Source: Clostridium sp. AM30-24
Lineage (GTDB): Bacteria > Bacillota > Clostridia > Lachnospirales > Lachnospiraceae
Length of the DNA stretch: 64,000 nt
Direction: 5' to 3'
Assembly (NCBI RefSeq): GCF_003480435.1
Contig: NZ_QUJB01000001.1
Span: forward strand, 1-64,000
The notes below the pieces were generated by a model that worked only from the letters and a program-made list of their open reading frames with translations, ran no database searches and had not been told where the DNA came from. Below are positions 18,377-28,300 of the stretch, one piece after another. Both the position numbers and the translations under genes were made by a program. The first letter of the stretch is position 1, and each line of letters begins with the position of its first letter.

Positions 18377-18730
18377 ATGAACTATATGATCTGTATTCCT
18401 TCTCCGAGACTCGTCTCGAGGGAATACTGTGAAAGGATCCACAACATTTTAGCAAGAATGTCGGATCAGTACCGGGTCAATATCGTTCCGGAGCCGGTAA
18501 AGATGCGGCAGGGATCCTGCCCGGATTTCTATAAGAAATACCGGATCTACAAGGATATCAGGGAACGTGACGGAAACGGGGAGGCGTATCTCACCTCCGA
18601 GGAAGAGAATATGATCTTAAGCGTCTGCAGAAATCCGGAGGAAGAAGCACTTATGAAGAGCTGTACGTATGCATACCGGTATCCGACGACACTGGTGCTT
18701 AAGAGTTTCCGGGAAGAGAAGAAAAGATAG
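18377..18730 (+). CDS. Hypothetical protein, 117 aa
   Basis: Starts at ATG 18377 with AAAGGAAGG seven bases upstream; an upstream in-frame ATG at 18323 lacks such a site and lies very close to the promoter. The product (MNYMICIPSPRLVSRE...) is soluble and basic, with an aromatic/charged middle (CPDFYKKYRIYKDIRER) and no membrane helix, signal or motif I recognise. It has its own promoter and sits alone ahead of pyrH. Function unknown; coding status is supported by start context and length. Confidence 0.6.
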   Translation: MNYMICIPSPRLVSREYCERIHNILARMSDQYRVNIVPEPVKMRQGSCPDFYKKYRIYKDIRERDGNGEAYLTSEEENMILSVCRNPEEEALMKSCTYAYRYPTTLVLKSFREEKKR

Positions 18731-18736
18731 GAACAG

Positions 18737-18765
18737 TTGGCAAACGGATAAAAGTGTGATATACT
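18737..18765 (+). promoter_or_regulatory. Promoter of the pyrH operon
   Basis: TTGGCA (18737-18742), 17 bases, TATACT (18760-18765), about 107 bases before the pyrH start. Confidence 0.6.
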
Positions 18766-18871
18766 GTTTTTAAATCCGCAGTGGGATAAGACTGTCCTGC
18801 CGGAGAAAGCTTTCAAGAGATCTGTGGCGGCCTGAAATGCCACAAGAAGATTTACGAGGAGTATAGAGAAA

Positions 18872-19573
18872 ATGGAAAACAGAAGAGTTTTTTTAAAGCT
18901 CAGCGGAGAGGCCCTTGCAGGTCCGAAAAAAACTGGTTTTGACGAGGATACGGTAAAAGAAGTTGCGAGACAGGTCAAGGCGTCTGTAGATGCCGGTGTA
19001 CAGGTCGGTATCGTGATCGGAGGCGGAAACTTCTGGCGAGGACGCACAAGCGATGCGATCGACCGCCCGAAGGCAGACCAGATCGGAATGCTTGCAACGG
19101 TTATGAACTGTATTTATGTATCCGAGATCTTCCGGAACGCGGGAATGAAGACCCAGATCCTGACGCCGTTCGAGTGCGGAAATATGACAAAACTGTTCTC
19201 AAAAGACCGTGCAAACAAGTATTTTGAACATGGAATGGTCGTGTTTTTTGCAGGCGGTATCGGACAGCCGTATTTCTCTACCGACACAACGATCACGCTG
19301 ATGGCGATCGAAATGGATGCGGACTGCATTCTTCTCGCAAAATCCATCGACGGTGTATACGACAGTGATCCAAAGGTAAATCCGAATGCGAAAAAGTATG
19401 ACGAGATCTCGATTCAGGAAGTGATCGACAAGCAGCTCGGTGTCGTTGACCTGACTGCTTCCATCATGTGCATGGAACATAAAATGCCGATGGCGGTATT
19501 CTCCTTAAATGAAAAGGACGGAATCGCGAACGCCATGCAGGGGAAAATTAACGGTACGATCGTTACCGTCTGA
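18872..19573 (+). CDS. pyrH: UMP kinase
   Basis: Cytoplasmic hexameric kinase, UMP + ATP to UDP + ADP, 233 aa, amino-acid-kinase fold. Motifs: KLSGEALAG at the N-terminus, VIGGGNFWRGR (phosphate loop), FFAGGIGQPYFSTDT and DSDPKVNPNAKKY. ATG with GGAG upstream. First gene of a long core operon; frr follows after 15 bases, the usual bacterial pairing. Confidence 0.95.
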   Translation: MENRRVFLKLSGEALAGPKKTGFDEDTVKEVARQVKASVDAGVQVGIVIGGGNFWRGRTSDAIDRPKADQIGMLATVMNCIYVSEIFRNAGMKTQILTPFECGNMTKLFSKDRANKYFEHGMVVFFAGGIGQPYFSTDTTITLMAIEMDADCILLAKSIDGVYDSDPKVNPNAKKYDEISIQEVIDKQLGVVDLTASIMCMEHKMPMAVFSLNEKDGIANAMQGKINGTIVTV

Positions 19574-19588
19574 TAACAGGAGGAAACC

Positions 19589-20143
19589 ATGAGCGAAGAA
19601 TTAAAAGTATATGAAGAAAAGATGGAAAAATCCATTGATGCCCTCTTAAACGAGTACGCATCGATCCGCGCAGGACGTGCAAATCCGCATGTACTTGACA
19701 AGATCAAAGTAGATTACTATGGAACACCGACTCCGATCCAGCAGGTTGGAAATATCTCCGTTCCAGAAGCAAGAATGATCCTGATCCAGCCGTGGGAGAA
19801 AAGCCTGATCCGTCCGATCGAGAAAGCGATCCAGACTTCCGAACTTGGTATCAACCCAAGCAACGACGGTACTGTGATCCGTCTCGTGTTCCCGGAGCTT
19901 ACCGAGGACAGACGTAAAGAGCTTGCGAAGGATGTTAAGAAGAAAGGTGACGGCGCAAAGGTTGCGATCCGTAATATCCGTCGTGACGCGAATGAAGCGT
20001 TTAAAAAGATGGAAAAGAACGATGAGATCTCTGAGGACGAATTAAAGGATCTTACCGAGAAAGTCCAGAAGCTGACTGACAAGGCCATTGAGAAGATCGA
20101 CAAGGCAGTTGAGAACAAGACAAAGGAAGTTCTTACCGTATAA
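19589..20143 (+). CDS. frr: Ribosome recycling factor
   Basis: 184 aa, the family length. Works with EF-G to split post-termination ribosomes. Typical sequence: SIRAGRANPHVLDKIKVDYYGTPTPIQQ, then the NPSNDGTVIRL region and a charged coiled C-terminal helix. AGGAGG eight bases before the ATG. Co-transcribed with pyrH; a hairpin after it may lower expression of the envelope genes downstream. Confidence 0.95.
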   Translation: MSEELKVYEEKMEKSIDALLNEYASIRAGRANPHVLDKIKVDYYGTPTPIQQVGNISVPEARMILIQPWEKSLIRPIEKAIQTSELGINPSNDGTVIRLVFPELTEDRRKELAKDVKKKGDGAKVAIRNIRRDANEAFKKMEKNDEISEDELKDLTEKVQKLTDKAIEKIDKAVENKTKEVLTV

Positions 20144-20171
20144 TCGGGGATTCCTACTACACAAGAAGACA

Positions 20172-20207
20172 GGGGGCAGGGGAAGTTTTCCTGTCCCCGT
20201 TTCTTTG
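20172..20207 (+). terminator. Hairpin between frr and uppS (attenuator or partial terminator)
   Basis: GGGG-g-CAGG (20172-20180) against CCTG-t-CCCC (20190-20198), followed by GTTTCTTTG. The genes around it are co-directional, so read-through is probably partial. Confidence 0.5.
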
Positions 20208-20234
20208 CGCGAGGAAACTAAGGGAGAGAGAAAT

Positions 20235-20963
20235 ATGGAAGAAAATTTGAAGATTCCCGCCCATGTGGCACTGATCTTAGATGGAAACGGAAGATGGGCG
20301 AAGAAGCGCGGACTTCCGAGACAGCTTGGACATAAAAAGGGCTGTGAGACACTGGAGCAGGTCGTTGAGGATGCGGCACGGCTTGGAATCCGGTATCTTA
20401 CGGTGTATGGATTTTCAACGGAAAACTGGAAACGTCCGGAGGAGGAAGTCGGCGCGCTGATGCAGCTATTCCGCTTTTACGCAAAGAGGCTCCTTGCGAT
20501 GGCGGAGAAAAATAATATCCGCGTCCGCATGATCGGTGAGAGAAAACGCTTTGCGCCGGATCTTGTAGAGGCGATCAACGGTCTCGAAGAAAAGACAAAA
20601 GATAATACAGGAATGACCTTCGTGATCGCTGTAAACTACGGAAGCCGTGACGAGATCACGAGAGCTGTGAGAAAGATCATGACGGATGCGAAAGAAGGAA
20701 AGCTCGCTCCGGAGGAGATGACAGAGAAGGTCTTTTCGTCCTACCTTGACACGGCCGGGATTCCGGACCCGGATCTCATGATCCGCACCAGCGGGGAACT
20801 CCGTCTTTCCAATTACCTGTTATGGCAGCTCGCGTACTCAGAACTTTACGTGACAGAATGCCTGTGGCCGGATTTCAATAAGGAAGAATTATTGAATGCC
20901 ATCCGCCAGTACAATAAGAGAGAACGCCGGTTCGGAGGAGTTGCGGCGGTAAAAACAGAGTAA
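20235..20963 (+). CDS. uppS: Isoprenyl transferase (undecaprenyl diphosphate synthase)
   Basis: 242 aa, starting at ATG 20235 after GGGAGAG. A cis-prenyltransferase that condenses isopentenyl diphosphate onto farnesyl diphosphate to make the wall-lipid carrier. Motifs: LILDGNGRWAKKRG (catalytic Asp and FPP site), YGFSTENWKRP, and at the end DLMIRTSGELRLSNYLLWQ with YVTECLWPDF. The longer in-frame opening back to 20088 is within frr and is not used. cdsA follows after 11 bases. Confidence 0.95.
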   Translation: MEENLKIPAHVALILDGNGRWAKKRGLPRQLGHKKGCETLEQVVEDAARLGIRYLTVYGFSTENWKRPEEEVGALMQLFRFYAKRLLAMAEKNNIRVRMIGERKRFAPDLVEAINGLEEKTKDNTGMTFVIAVNYGSRDEITRAVRKIMTDAKEGKLAPEEMTEKVFSSYLDTAGIPDPDLMIRTSGELRLSNYLLWQLAYSELYVTECLWPDFNKEELLNAIRQYNKRERRFGGVAAVKTE

Positions 20964-20974
20964 GAGGTGACCTT

Positions 20975-21778
20975 ATGTTTACGACCAGACTGATCAGCGG
21001 AATCGTCCTCGTGATCATCGCGGCGTTTCTGCTTGTTGAAGGCAGCACAGTCCTTTATTTCGCTTCTCTGGCGATCTCTTTGATCGGACTTTTTGAACTT
21101 TACCGGGTCATGAAGATCGAGAGATCGGCACCGGGCTATGTGGGCTATGTGGCTGTTGTGGCTTACTACTGGATCATGGGAAACAGGGAGCAGTATGTGA
21201 CATTCCTTGCCATTGTTTCCCTCATGATCTTAATGACGATCTACGTGGTGACGTTCCCAAAATACGGAACAGAGCAGATCACAGTGGCCTTCTTTGGGAT
21301 CTTTTATGTGGGAATCATGTTTTCCTACCTCTATCAGGTGCGGGAGATGCCGGATGGAAAATATCTTGTATGGCTGATCCTCTTAAGCTCCTGGGGATGT
21401 GATACTTTCGCCTACTGTGCGGGAAAGCTTTTCGGTAAACACAAGATGACTCCGAAGCTGAGTCCGAAAAAGACGGTTGAGGGCGCGATCGGCGGTATCA
21501 TAGGGGCAGCGGTTCTTGGATTCCTTTACGGAACCTTCTTTAAGAACAATATGATCCAGGTGATAAATCCGGGCGTGATCTCAGCGGCTGCCTGCGCCAT
21601 TGCGGCGGTGATCTCCATGGTGGGAGACCTTGCGGCTTCCGCTATCAAGAGAAATCACAATATCAAGGATTACGGAAATCTGATTCCGGGCCATGGGGGA
21701 ATCCTGGACCGGTTTGACAGTATGATCTTTACGGCCCCGGCGATTTATTTCGCCATTATGTTTATGGGGATCCGTTAG
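20975..21778 (+). CDS. cdsA: Phosphatidate cytidylyltransferase
   Basis: Integral membrane enzyme of 267 aa making CDP-diacylglycerol from phosphatidate and CTP. About eight hydrophobic segments; the family signature near the C-terminus is present (KRNHNIKDYGNLIPGHGGILDRFDS). AGGTGAC upstream of the ATG. Sits between uppS and dxr as in many Firmicutes. Confidence 0.95.
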   Translation: MFTTRLISGIVLVIIAAFLLVEGSTVLYFASLAISLIGLFELYRVMKIERSAPGYVGYVAVVAYYWIMGNREQYVTFLAIVSLMILMTIYVVTFPKYGTEQITVAFFGIFYVGIMFSYLYQVREMPDGKYLVWLILLSSWGCDTFAYCAGKLFGKHKMTPKLSPKKTVEGAIGGIIGAAVLGFLYGTFFKNNMIQVINPGVISAAACAIAAVISMVGDLAASAIKRNHNIKDYGNLIPGHGGILDRFDSMIFTAPAIYFAIMFMGIR

Positions 21779-21792
21779 GAAAGGACAAAGAG

Positions 21793-22941
21793 ATGAAACG
21801 AATTGCTATTCTGGGTTCCACAGGTTCCATCGGAACCCAGACTTTGGATGTAGTCCGTGCAAACGGAGATATAGAAGTTGTAGGAATCGCGGCGGGAAGA
21901 AACATCGATGCGCTGGAGAGCCAGATCCGTGAATTCTCCCCGAAGATCTGCGGTGTCTGGGATGAGGAGAAGGCAAAAGAGCTGGCTGTCCGCGTGGCAG
22001 ATACAGACACGAAGATCGTCTCCGGCATGGAAGGACTTTTGGAGATCACGGTCATGGAAGGATATGAGATTCTCGTGACGGCAGTGGTGGGCATGATCGG
22101 CATCCGCCCGACGATGGCTGCGATCGAGGCGGGAAAGGACATTGCCCTGGCGAACAAGGAGACGCTTGTCACTGCGGGACATCTCATCATCCCGCTTGTG
22201 AAGGAGAAAAAAGTCCGTCTTCTTCCGGTGGACAGTGAGCACAGCGCGATCTTCCAGTGTTTAAACGGGGAACACGGGAATAAGATTGAAAAGATCCTAT
22301 TAACAGCATCCGGCGGCCCGTTCCGCGGATGGACGAGAGAGCAGATGAAAAATGTCCAGGTGGAGGACGCCTTAAAGCATCCGAACTGGTCCATGGGAGC
22401 GAAGCTCACCATCGACAGTTCCACCATGGTCAATAAAGGTCTCGAGGTCATGGAGGCGAAATGGCTTTTTGATGTGGGAATGGACGATGTCCAGGTCGTT
22501 GTGCAACCGAAGAGTGTGATCCACTCTATGGTACAGTTTGAGGACGGTGCTGTGATGGCGCAGCTCGGAACGCCGGATATGAAGCTTCCGATCCAGTATG
22601 CTCTCTATTACCCGGAGCGCAGACCAATGAGGGGAGATCGTCTCGACTTCTGGTCCATGAAGGAGATCATATTCGACAAGCCGGATTACGAGAATTTCCG
22701 CGGCCTGGCACTCGCGAGAGAAGCAGGAAAAGCGGGCGGTTCCGTGCCGGTAGTGTTTAACGCGGCGAACGAGTTCGCGGTTGCGAAGTTCCTCGGGAAG
22801 AAGATCAGCTATCTGGAGATCACGGATATGCTCGAGGCTGCAATGGAACATCATAAGAAGATCGCCCATCCGTCATTGGATGAGGTGCTTGAGACGGAAG
22901 CGGAGACTTACGAGTTCCTGAAGAAGCAGTGGAATTTTTAA
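21793..22941 (+). CDS. dxr: 1-deoxy-D-xylulose-5-phosphate reductoisomerase
   Basis: 382 aa, NADPH-dependent, second step of the MEP isoprenoid pathway. N-terminal NADPH motif ILGSTGSIGTQTLDV; active-site region ANKETLVTAGH and VDSEHSAIFQCL (Asp and Glu metal ligands); LTASGGPFRG and MGAKLTIDSSTMVNKG. With ispG three genes on and uppS upstream, this operon supplies and uses isoprenoid precursors. Confidence 0.97.
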   Translation: MKRIAILGSTGSIGTQTLDVVRANGDIEVVGIAAGRNIDALESQIREFSPKICGVWDEEKAKELAVRVADTDTKIVSGMEGLLEITVMEGYEILVTAVVGMIGIRPTMAAIEAGKDIALANKETLVTAGHLIIPLVKEKKVRLLPVDSEHSAIFQCLNGEHGNKIEKILLTASGGPFRGWTREQMKNVQVEDALKHPNWSMGAKLTIDSSTMVNKGLEVMEAKWLFDVGMDDVQVVVQPKSVIHSMVQFEDGAVMAQLGTPDMKLPIQYALYYPERRPMRGDRLDFWSMKEIIFDKPDYENFRGLALAREAGKAGGSVPVVFNAANEFAVAKFLGKKISYLEITDMLEAAMEHHKKIAHPSLDEVLETEAETYEFLKKQWNF

Positions 22942-23032
22942 GGCTGTATAATGATTGAAAAGCTCTGTTTACACGTCAAAGGTATGTGCAAAGATTGAGT
23001 GATATTTCAATGAAAGCAGGTGAATATTAAAG

Positions 23033-24118
23033 TTGAATTTCGGGTATCTGGCAGCGGTGGTGGTCCTTGGCGGAATCATCCTGTTCCATGAATTTGGGCA
23101 TTATCTTCTGGCGCGGTTAAATGGGGTAGCCGTGGTGGAGTTCTCGGTGGGATTCGGACCGAGGATCCTCTCCTGGGTGAGCAGAAAGACCGGAATCCGG
23201 TATTCCCTAAAGCTTTTGCCACTCGGCGGTTCCTGTGCGATGCTTGGGGAATTCGGGGAAGATGAGGATGAGAAGGAAGAAATTCCGGATTTGAAGGGAG
23301 TATCCTTTTTTGACAGGGGACCGCTGGCGAAGATGGCGGTGATCGCCGCAGGACCTGTCTTCAATTTTATTCTGGCGTTCGTTTTTTCCCTGGTGATCTT
23401 ATCCTGGGCGGGTATCGATCCCGCGGTCATCGCGGGAACCTCCGAGGGAATGCCTGCGGAGGCGGCAGGGCTCAGAGAAGGGGATGTGATCACGAAGCTG
23501 GACGGCAGAATGATCCATCTTTCGCGGGAGATCTCCATGTACCTGATGTCCGCTGGGCAGGATCCGGTAAATGTGGAGTACAGGAGATATGATGAGGCAT
23601 CGTCGGTTTGGACGACGGAACACACGGTGATCCGGCCGGAGTTCAGGGACGGCAGGTATTATCTCGGTGTGGTTCTTCGCGGATACCGGGATGCCGCAAA
23701 GTCGCCGCTGCAGCTTTTACAGTACAGTGCCTATGAGGTGCGCTACTGGATTCTTACAGTGCTTGACAGCCTGAAAATGATCGTTGGGGGAAAGGTTACC
23801 ACCAATGATATTGCAGGACCTGTCCGCATTGTCACGATCATTGACCAGACGGTGGAGGAGAACACCCAGTACGGTTTTGTGACGGTTGTCATGAACCTTT
23901 TAAATCTGATGGTCATGTTCTCGGCAAATCTCGGTGTCATGAACCTTCTTCCGTTCCCGGCGCTTGACGGCGGCCGGCTGGTGTTCTTATTATGGGAGCT
24001 TGTGACAGGACATCCGGTGAGCCAGCGGATCGAGGGCGCGGTCAATATGACCGGTATGGCGCTGCTCATGACATTTATGGTGTTTGTTGTATGGAATGAT
24101 TTGAGGATATTGTTTTAA
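23033..24118 (+). CDS. rseP: RIP site-2 metalloprotease
   Basis: 361 aa from a TTG start (AGCAGGTG about ten bases upstream); no ATG fits because the zinc motif HEFGH is already at residues ~20-24. Multi-pass membrane protease with the second motif NLLPFPALDGGR near the C-terminus and a PDZ domain between (AGLREGDVITKLDGR). Cleaves anti-sigma factors or peptides within the membrane. The unusual TTG start may lower its expression in this operon. Confidence 0.9.
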   Translation: MNFGYLAAVVVLGGIILFHEFGHYLLARLNGVAVVEFSVGFGPRILSWVSRKTGIRYSLKLLPLGGSCAMLGEFGEDEDEKEEIPDLKGVSFFDRGPLAKMAVIAAGPVFNFILAFVFSLVILSWAGIDPAVIAGTSEGMPAEAAGLREGDVITKLDGRMIHLSREISMYLMSAGQDPVNVEYRRYDEASSVWTTEHTVIRPEFRDGRYYLGVVLRGYRDAAKSPLQLLQYSAYEVRYWILTVLDSLKMIVGGKVTTNDIAGPVRIVTIIDQTVEENTQYGFVTVVMNLLNLMVMFSANLGVMNLLPFPALDGGRLVFLLWELVTGHPVSQRIEGAVNMTGMALLMTFMVFVVWNDLRILF

Positions 24119-24133
24119 GAGCGAAGTTCTTTT

Positions 24134-24264
24134 GTAACTGTTCAATAGGTCTGTGCATTTACTGCGCTGACCGTAAGAAAACTTAGACTATAAGGCAAAA
24201 ATCCTATCGGCACAGCCGATTTGGAATGGATTTTTGCACGTAACTGTGAGTACTGAACAGTTAC
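24134..24264 (+). other. Nested-hairpin element between rseP and ispG
   Basis: Three concentric inverted repeats: GTAACTGTTCA (24134-24144) with TGAACAGTTAC (24254-24264); GCAAAAATCC (24195-24204) with GGATTTTTGC (24228-24237); ATCGGC (24206-24211) with GCCGAT (24215-24220). The right outer arm is followed by GTTCTTTTTTG, so the fold could terminate transcription. It may be a mobile palindromic repeat or an RNA control element. Confidence 0.6.
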
Positions 24265-24292
24265 GTTCTTTTTTGAATTGGGAGAGAGATGT

Positions 24293-25357
24293 ATGTATAG
24301 AGATCATACAAAGGAAATTCAGATCGGGGACAGAAAGATCGGCGGGGGAAATCCGGTTCTGATCCAGTCCATGTGCAACACAAAGACAGAGAACGTGGCG
24401 GCGACGGTGGATCAGATCCATCGTCTGGAGGATGCCGGATGTGACATCATCCGCGTGGCAGTTCCGACCATGGAAGCGGCGGCCGCGATCCGGGAGATCA
24501 GGAAACAGATCCATATCCCGCTTGTTGCGGATATCCACTTCGATTACCGGCTGGCGATCGCTGCCATCGAGAGCGGCGCCGATAAGATCCGCATCAATCC
24601 GGGTAATATCGGGGCAATAGAGCGGGTAAAGGCGGTTGTCGATAAGGCAAAGGAGTATGAGATTCCGATCCGCGTGGGTGTAAACAGCGGTTCTCTGGAA
24701 AAAGACCTTTTAGAAAAATACGGTGGAGTTACGGCAGAAGCACTCGTTGAGAGCGCGTTAAAGGAAGTTGCTGTTGTAGAGGCGCTTGGCTACGATAATA
24801 TCGTGATCAGTATCAAGTCCTCCGATGTTTTAATGTGTGTGGCAGCACATGAGCTCATCGCAAAGAAGACACATTATCCGCTCCATGTTGGAATTACAGA
24901 GTCCGGCACGATCCTTTCTGGAAATATCAAGTCCTCTGTCGGTCTTGGAATCATTCTCCATGAAGGGATCGGTGATACGATCCGCGTATCCTTAACCGGG
25001 GATCCGGTGGAAGAGGTAAAGAGCGCACGACTGATCCTTAAGACGTTAGGACTCAAAAAGGGCGGGGTGGAAGTCGTTTCCTGTCCGACCTGCGGTAGGA
25101 CCCAGATCGACCTGATCCATCTTGCAAATCAGGTGGAGAGCATGGTGGCGGGAATGGACCTTGACGTGAAGGTAGCTGTTATGGGCTGCGTGGTCAATGG
25201 ACCAGGTGAGGCGAGAAGTGCGGATATCGGAATCGCCGGTGGAATCGGCGAAGGTCTCCTGATCAAAAAGGGAGAGATCATAAAAAAGGTACCGGAACAT
25301 GAACTTCTTTCCGTTCTTCGGGAAGAACTTTTAAAGATGCAGGAGATGCAGAAATAA
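24293..25357 (+). CDS. ispG: 4-hydroxy-3-methylbut-2-en-1-yl diphosphate synthase (flavodoxin)
   Basis: 354 aa, MEP pathway enzyme with a [4Fe-4S] cluster. ATG at 24293 with GGAGAGAG upstream; a TTG at 24278 overlaps the ribosome site. N-terminal TIM-barrel motifs VLIQSMCNTKTENV and VADIHFDYRLA; cluster Cys in SCPTCGRTQIDL and MGCVVNGPGEA. Ends two bases before polC, so translation is coupled. Confidence 0.95.
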   Translation: MYRDHTKEIQIGDRKIGGGNPVLIQSMCNTKTENVAATVDQIHRLEDAGCDIIRVAVPTMEAAAAIREIRKQIHIPLVADIHFDYRLAIAAIESGADKIRINPGNIGAIERVKAVVDKAKEYEIPIRVGVNSGSLEKDLLEKYGGVTAEALVESALKEVAVVEALGYDNIVISIKSSDVLMCVAAHELIAKKTHYPLHVGITESGTILSGNIKSSVGLGIILHEGIGDTIRVSLTGDPVEEVKSARLILKTLGLKKGGVEVVSCPTCGRTQIDLIHLANQVESMVAGMDLDVKVAVMGCVVNGPGEARSADIGIAGGIGEGLLIKKGEIIKKVPEHELLSVLREELLKMQEMQK

Positions 25358-25359
25358 GT

Positions 25360-28300
25360 ATGGAAAAACCATTCCTTGAAGTTTTCCCGGGGCTTAATAT
25401 TGCAGATGAACTGAAAGAGCTTTTGAAACTTGTCATGGTGGAAAAGGTCACCATGACAAAGGACAGAAGCTCTATTCGTGTTTATATCCGGAGTCCCCGG
25501 CTGATCCATAAAAAGAATATTTATGCCTTAGAGGAAGGGATCGCGAAACAACTGTTCCCCGGGAGACCGATCACGATCAAGATCTTAGAGAAATACCGCC
25601 TCTCAGCACAGTATACCCCGGAGAAGCTCTACGATGTCTACCGGGACAGTATCCTTATGGAGCTAAAGCACTACGGTATGATCGAGTACAACATTCTCCG
25701 CAGGGCGGACACGAAGTTCGTTACCGATGACAAGATGGTCATGACCATCGAGGACAATCTGATCTACAGGGAGCGGTCTAAGGAAGTCGGACGGGTGCTG
25801 GAAAAGATCTTTACGGAGCGTTGCGGGCTTGCGGCTGAGGTGGAGTTTTTATATAAAGAGAGTGAAAAGAAAGACCCGATGGACCAGCCAGTATTCATGA
25901 AGCCGGGAGGAGAACTCGTTGCAGGTGTACAGAGTGAGGAGAATTACTTAGAAGGTGCAGCGGAGAGTGCCCCCTGGGATGAAGGAACGTCAAACGGTGG
26001 ATTTAACGGGACATTCGGGGATGAAAATGGAAACGCGGATGTTCAGATGGTGGCTCAAAGTGCGGCCGGTTCTGGAACTTCCGGTGGCAGATTCGGCGCG
26101 GATCCAGGAAAGGCAGCCAGTGGAAAGAACGGTTCCGGCACAAAGACATCGGCCGGTTTTGGAGCTGCAAAGCAGAAGACGGACGCGGCTGGAAAGGGCG
26201 GCGGAAACCAGATTGGAAAGTCCGCGGGCGGCGGGCAGAACGGAAAGGGCGGCGGATTCACGAAGAAAACCTTCGGCGAGAAGGGAAAGGGCGGATTCTC
26301 CGGCGGTTTCCGGAAAGGCTCCGACGGAAGGATCCCGTACCGAAAGTCGGAGAATCCGGATGTCCTTTTCGGGCGCGATTTTGAGGGTGATGCGGTGAAT
26401 ATCCATGACATCGACGGTGAGATCGGTGAGGTCGTGATCCGCGGAAAGGTGATCCGGGCGGAGAAGAGAGAGCTCCGGAGCGGAAACAAGCTCATGATCT
26501 TCGATCTTACAGACTTTACAGACAGTATTACTGTAAAGATGTTCTTAAGAGAGGGTCAGGAGGAGGACGCCACTGCGGCTATCAAGGAAGGAAACTTCAT
26601 CAAGATCAAGGGAATCACGACCATCGACAAGTTTGACGGTGAGCTGACCATCGGTTCTATTGTGGGCATCAGGAAGAGTGAGGATTTTACCACCAAGCGG
26701 GTGGATAACGCCCCGGTAAAGCGCGTGGAGCTCCACTGCCATACGAAGATGAGTGATATGGATGGTGTCTCTGAGGTGAAGGACCTTGTGAAGCGGGCGA
26801 AAAAGTGGGGGATGCCGGCATTGGCGGTAACGGATCACGGCTGTGTTCAGGCGTTCCCGGACGCGAACCACGCCCTCGACAAAGGGGATACCTTCAAGGT
26901 CCTCTACGGAGTTGAGGGATATCTTGTCGATGATATGAAGGAGATGGTCGTCAATTCCAGAAACCAGAGTCTCGACGGCGAGTACGTGGTGTTCGATATC
27001 GAGACCACGGGATTTTCTCCGATGAAGAACAGGATCATCGAGATCGGTGCCGTGAAGGTGAGAAACGGCGAGATCATTGACCGGATGGACGAGTTTGTGA
27101 ACCCGGAGGTTCCGATCCCGTTTGATATTGAGCGCTTGACAGGAATCAGCGATGCCATGGTCATGGGGGCGGATACGGTGGACAAGGTGCTGCCGAGATT
27201 TCTCGAGTTTGTGGGGGATGCAGCTCTTGTGGCCCACAACGCATCCTTCGATGTGAGCTTTATTTCCCACAATGCAGGTCTTTTAGGGCTTCCCTTTGAC
27301 CCGACAGTCCTCGATACGGTGACTCTGGCGCGGGTGCTCCTTCCGAACCTGAACCGGTTTAAGCTGGATACGGTAGCGAAGGCATTGGGTGTCTCCCTCG
27401 AGAATCATCACCGTGCCGTGGACGATGCGGAGGCAACTGCCGGAATTTTTCTGAAATTCGTGGAAATGTTAAAAAAGCAGCATGATATGACAAATCTCGA
27501 CCAGCTGGAGGAATTCAGCCAGGTGAGTGATGAGACGATCATGAAGATGCCAACGTACCATGTCATCATCATCGCAAAGAATGATCTGGGGCGCGTGAAC
27601 CTGTACCGTCTTGTTTCCTGGTCCCACCTGAGATACTTTTCAAGGAGGCCGAGGATCCCGAAAAGTGTACTGAACCAGTACAGAGAGGGGCTGATCATTG
27701 GATCAGCCTGCGAGGCGGGTGAGCTTTATCAGGCAATCTTACGCGGTGTCCCGGACGTGGAGCTTGCGAAGATCGTGAAGTTCTACGATTATCTGGAGAT
27801 CCAGCCTCTGGGAAACGACATGTTTATGCTGAGGGATGAGAAGAGCACGGTGAAGACAGTGGATGATCTGATGGATATCAACCGGAAGATCGTTTCCCTC
27901 GGCGAGCAGTTTAACAAGCCGGTGTGTGCGACCTGCGATGTGCATTTTATGGATCCGGATGACGCGATCTACCGGAAGATCCTGATGGCCGGAATGGGAT
28001 TTAAGGATGCAGATGAACAGGCTCCGTTGTTCTTGCGGACAACAGAAGAGATGCTCGCGGAGTTTGAGTATCTGGGAAGTGACAAGTGTTATGAGGTCGT
28101 TGTCACAAATACGAGAATGATCGCGGACATGTGCGAGCCGATCGCGCCGGTGCGGCCGGATAAGTGTCCGCCGGTCATCGACAAGTCTGATGAGACGCTG
28201 CGAAACATCTGTTACAACCGCGCCCATGAGATGTACGGCGAGAATCTTCCGAAGATCGTTGTAGACCGTCTGGAGCGGGAACTGCATTCCATTATCTCCA

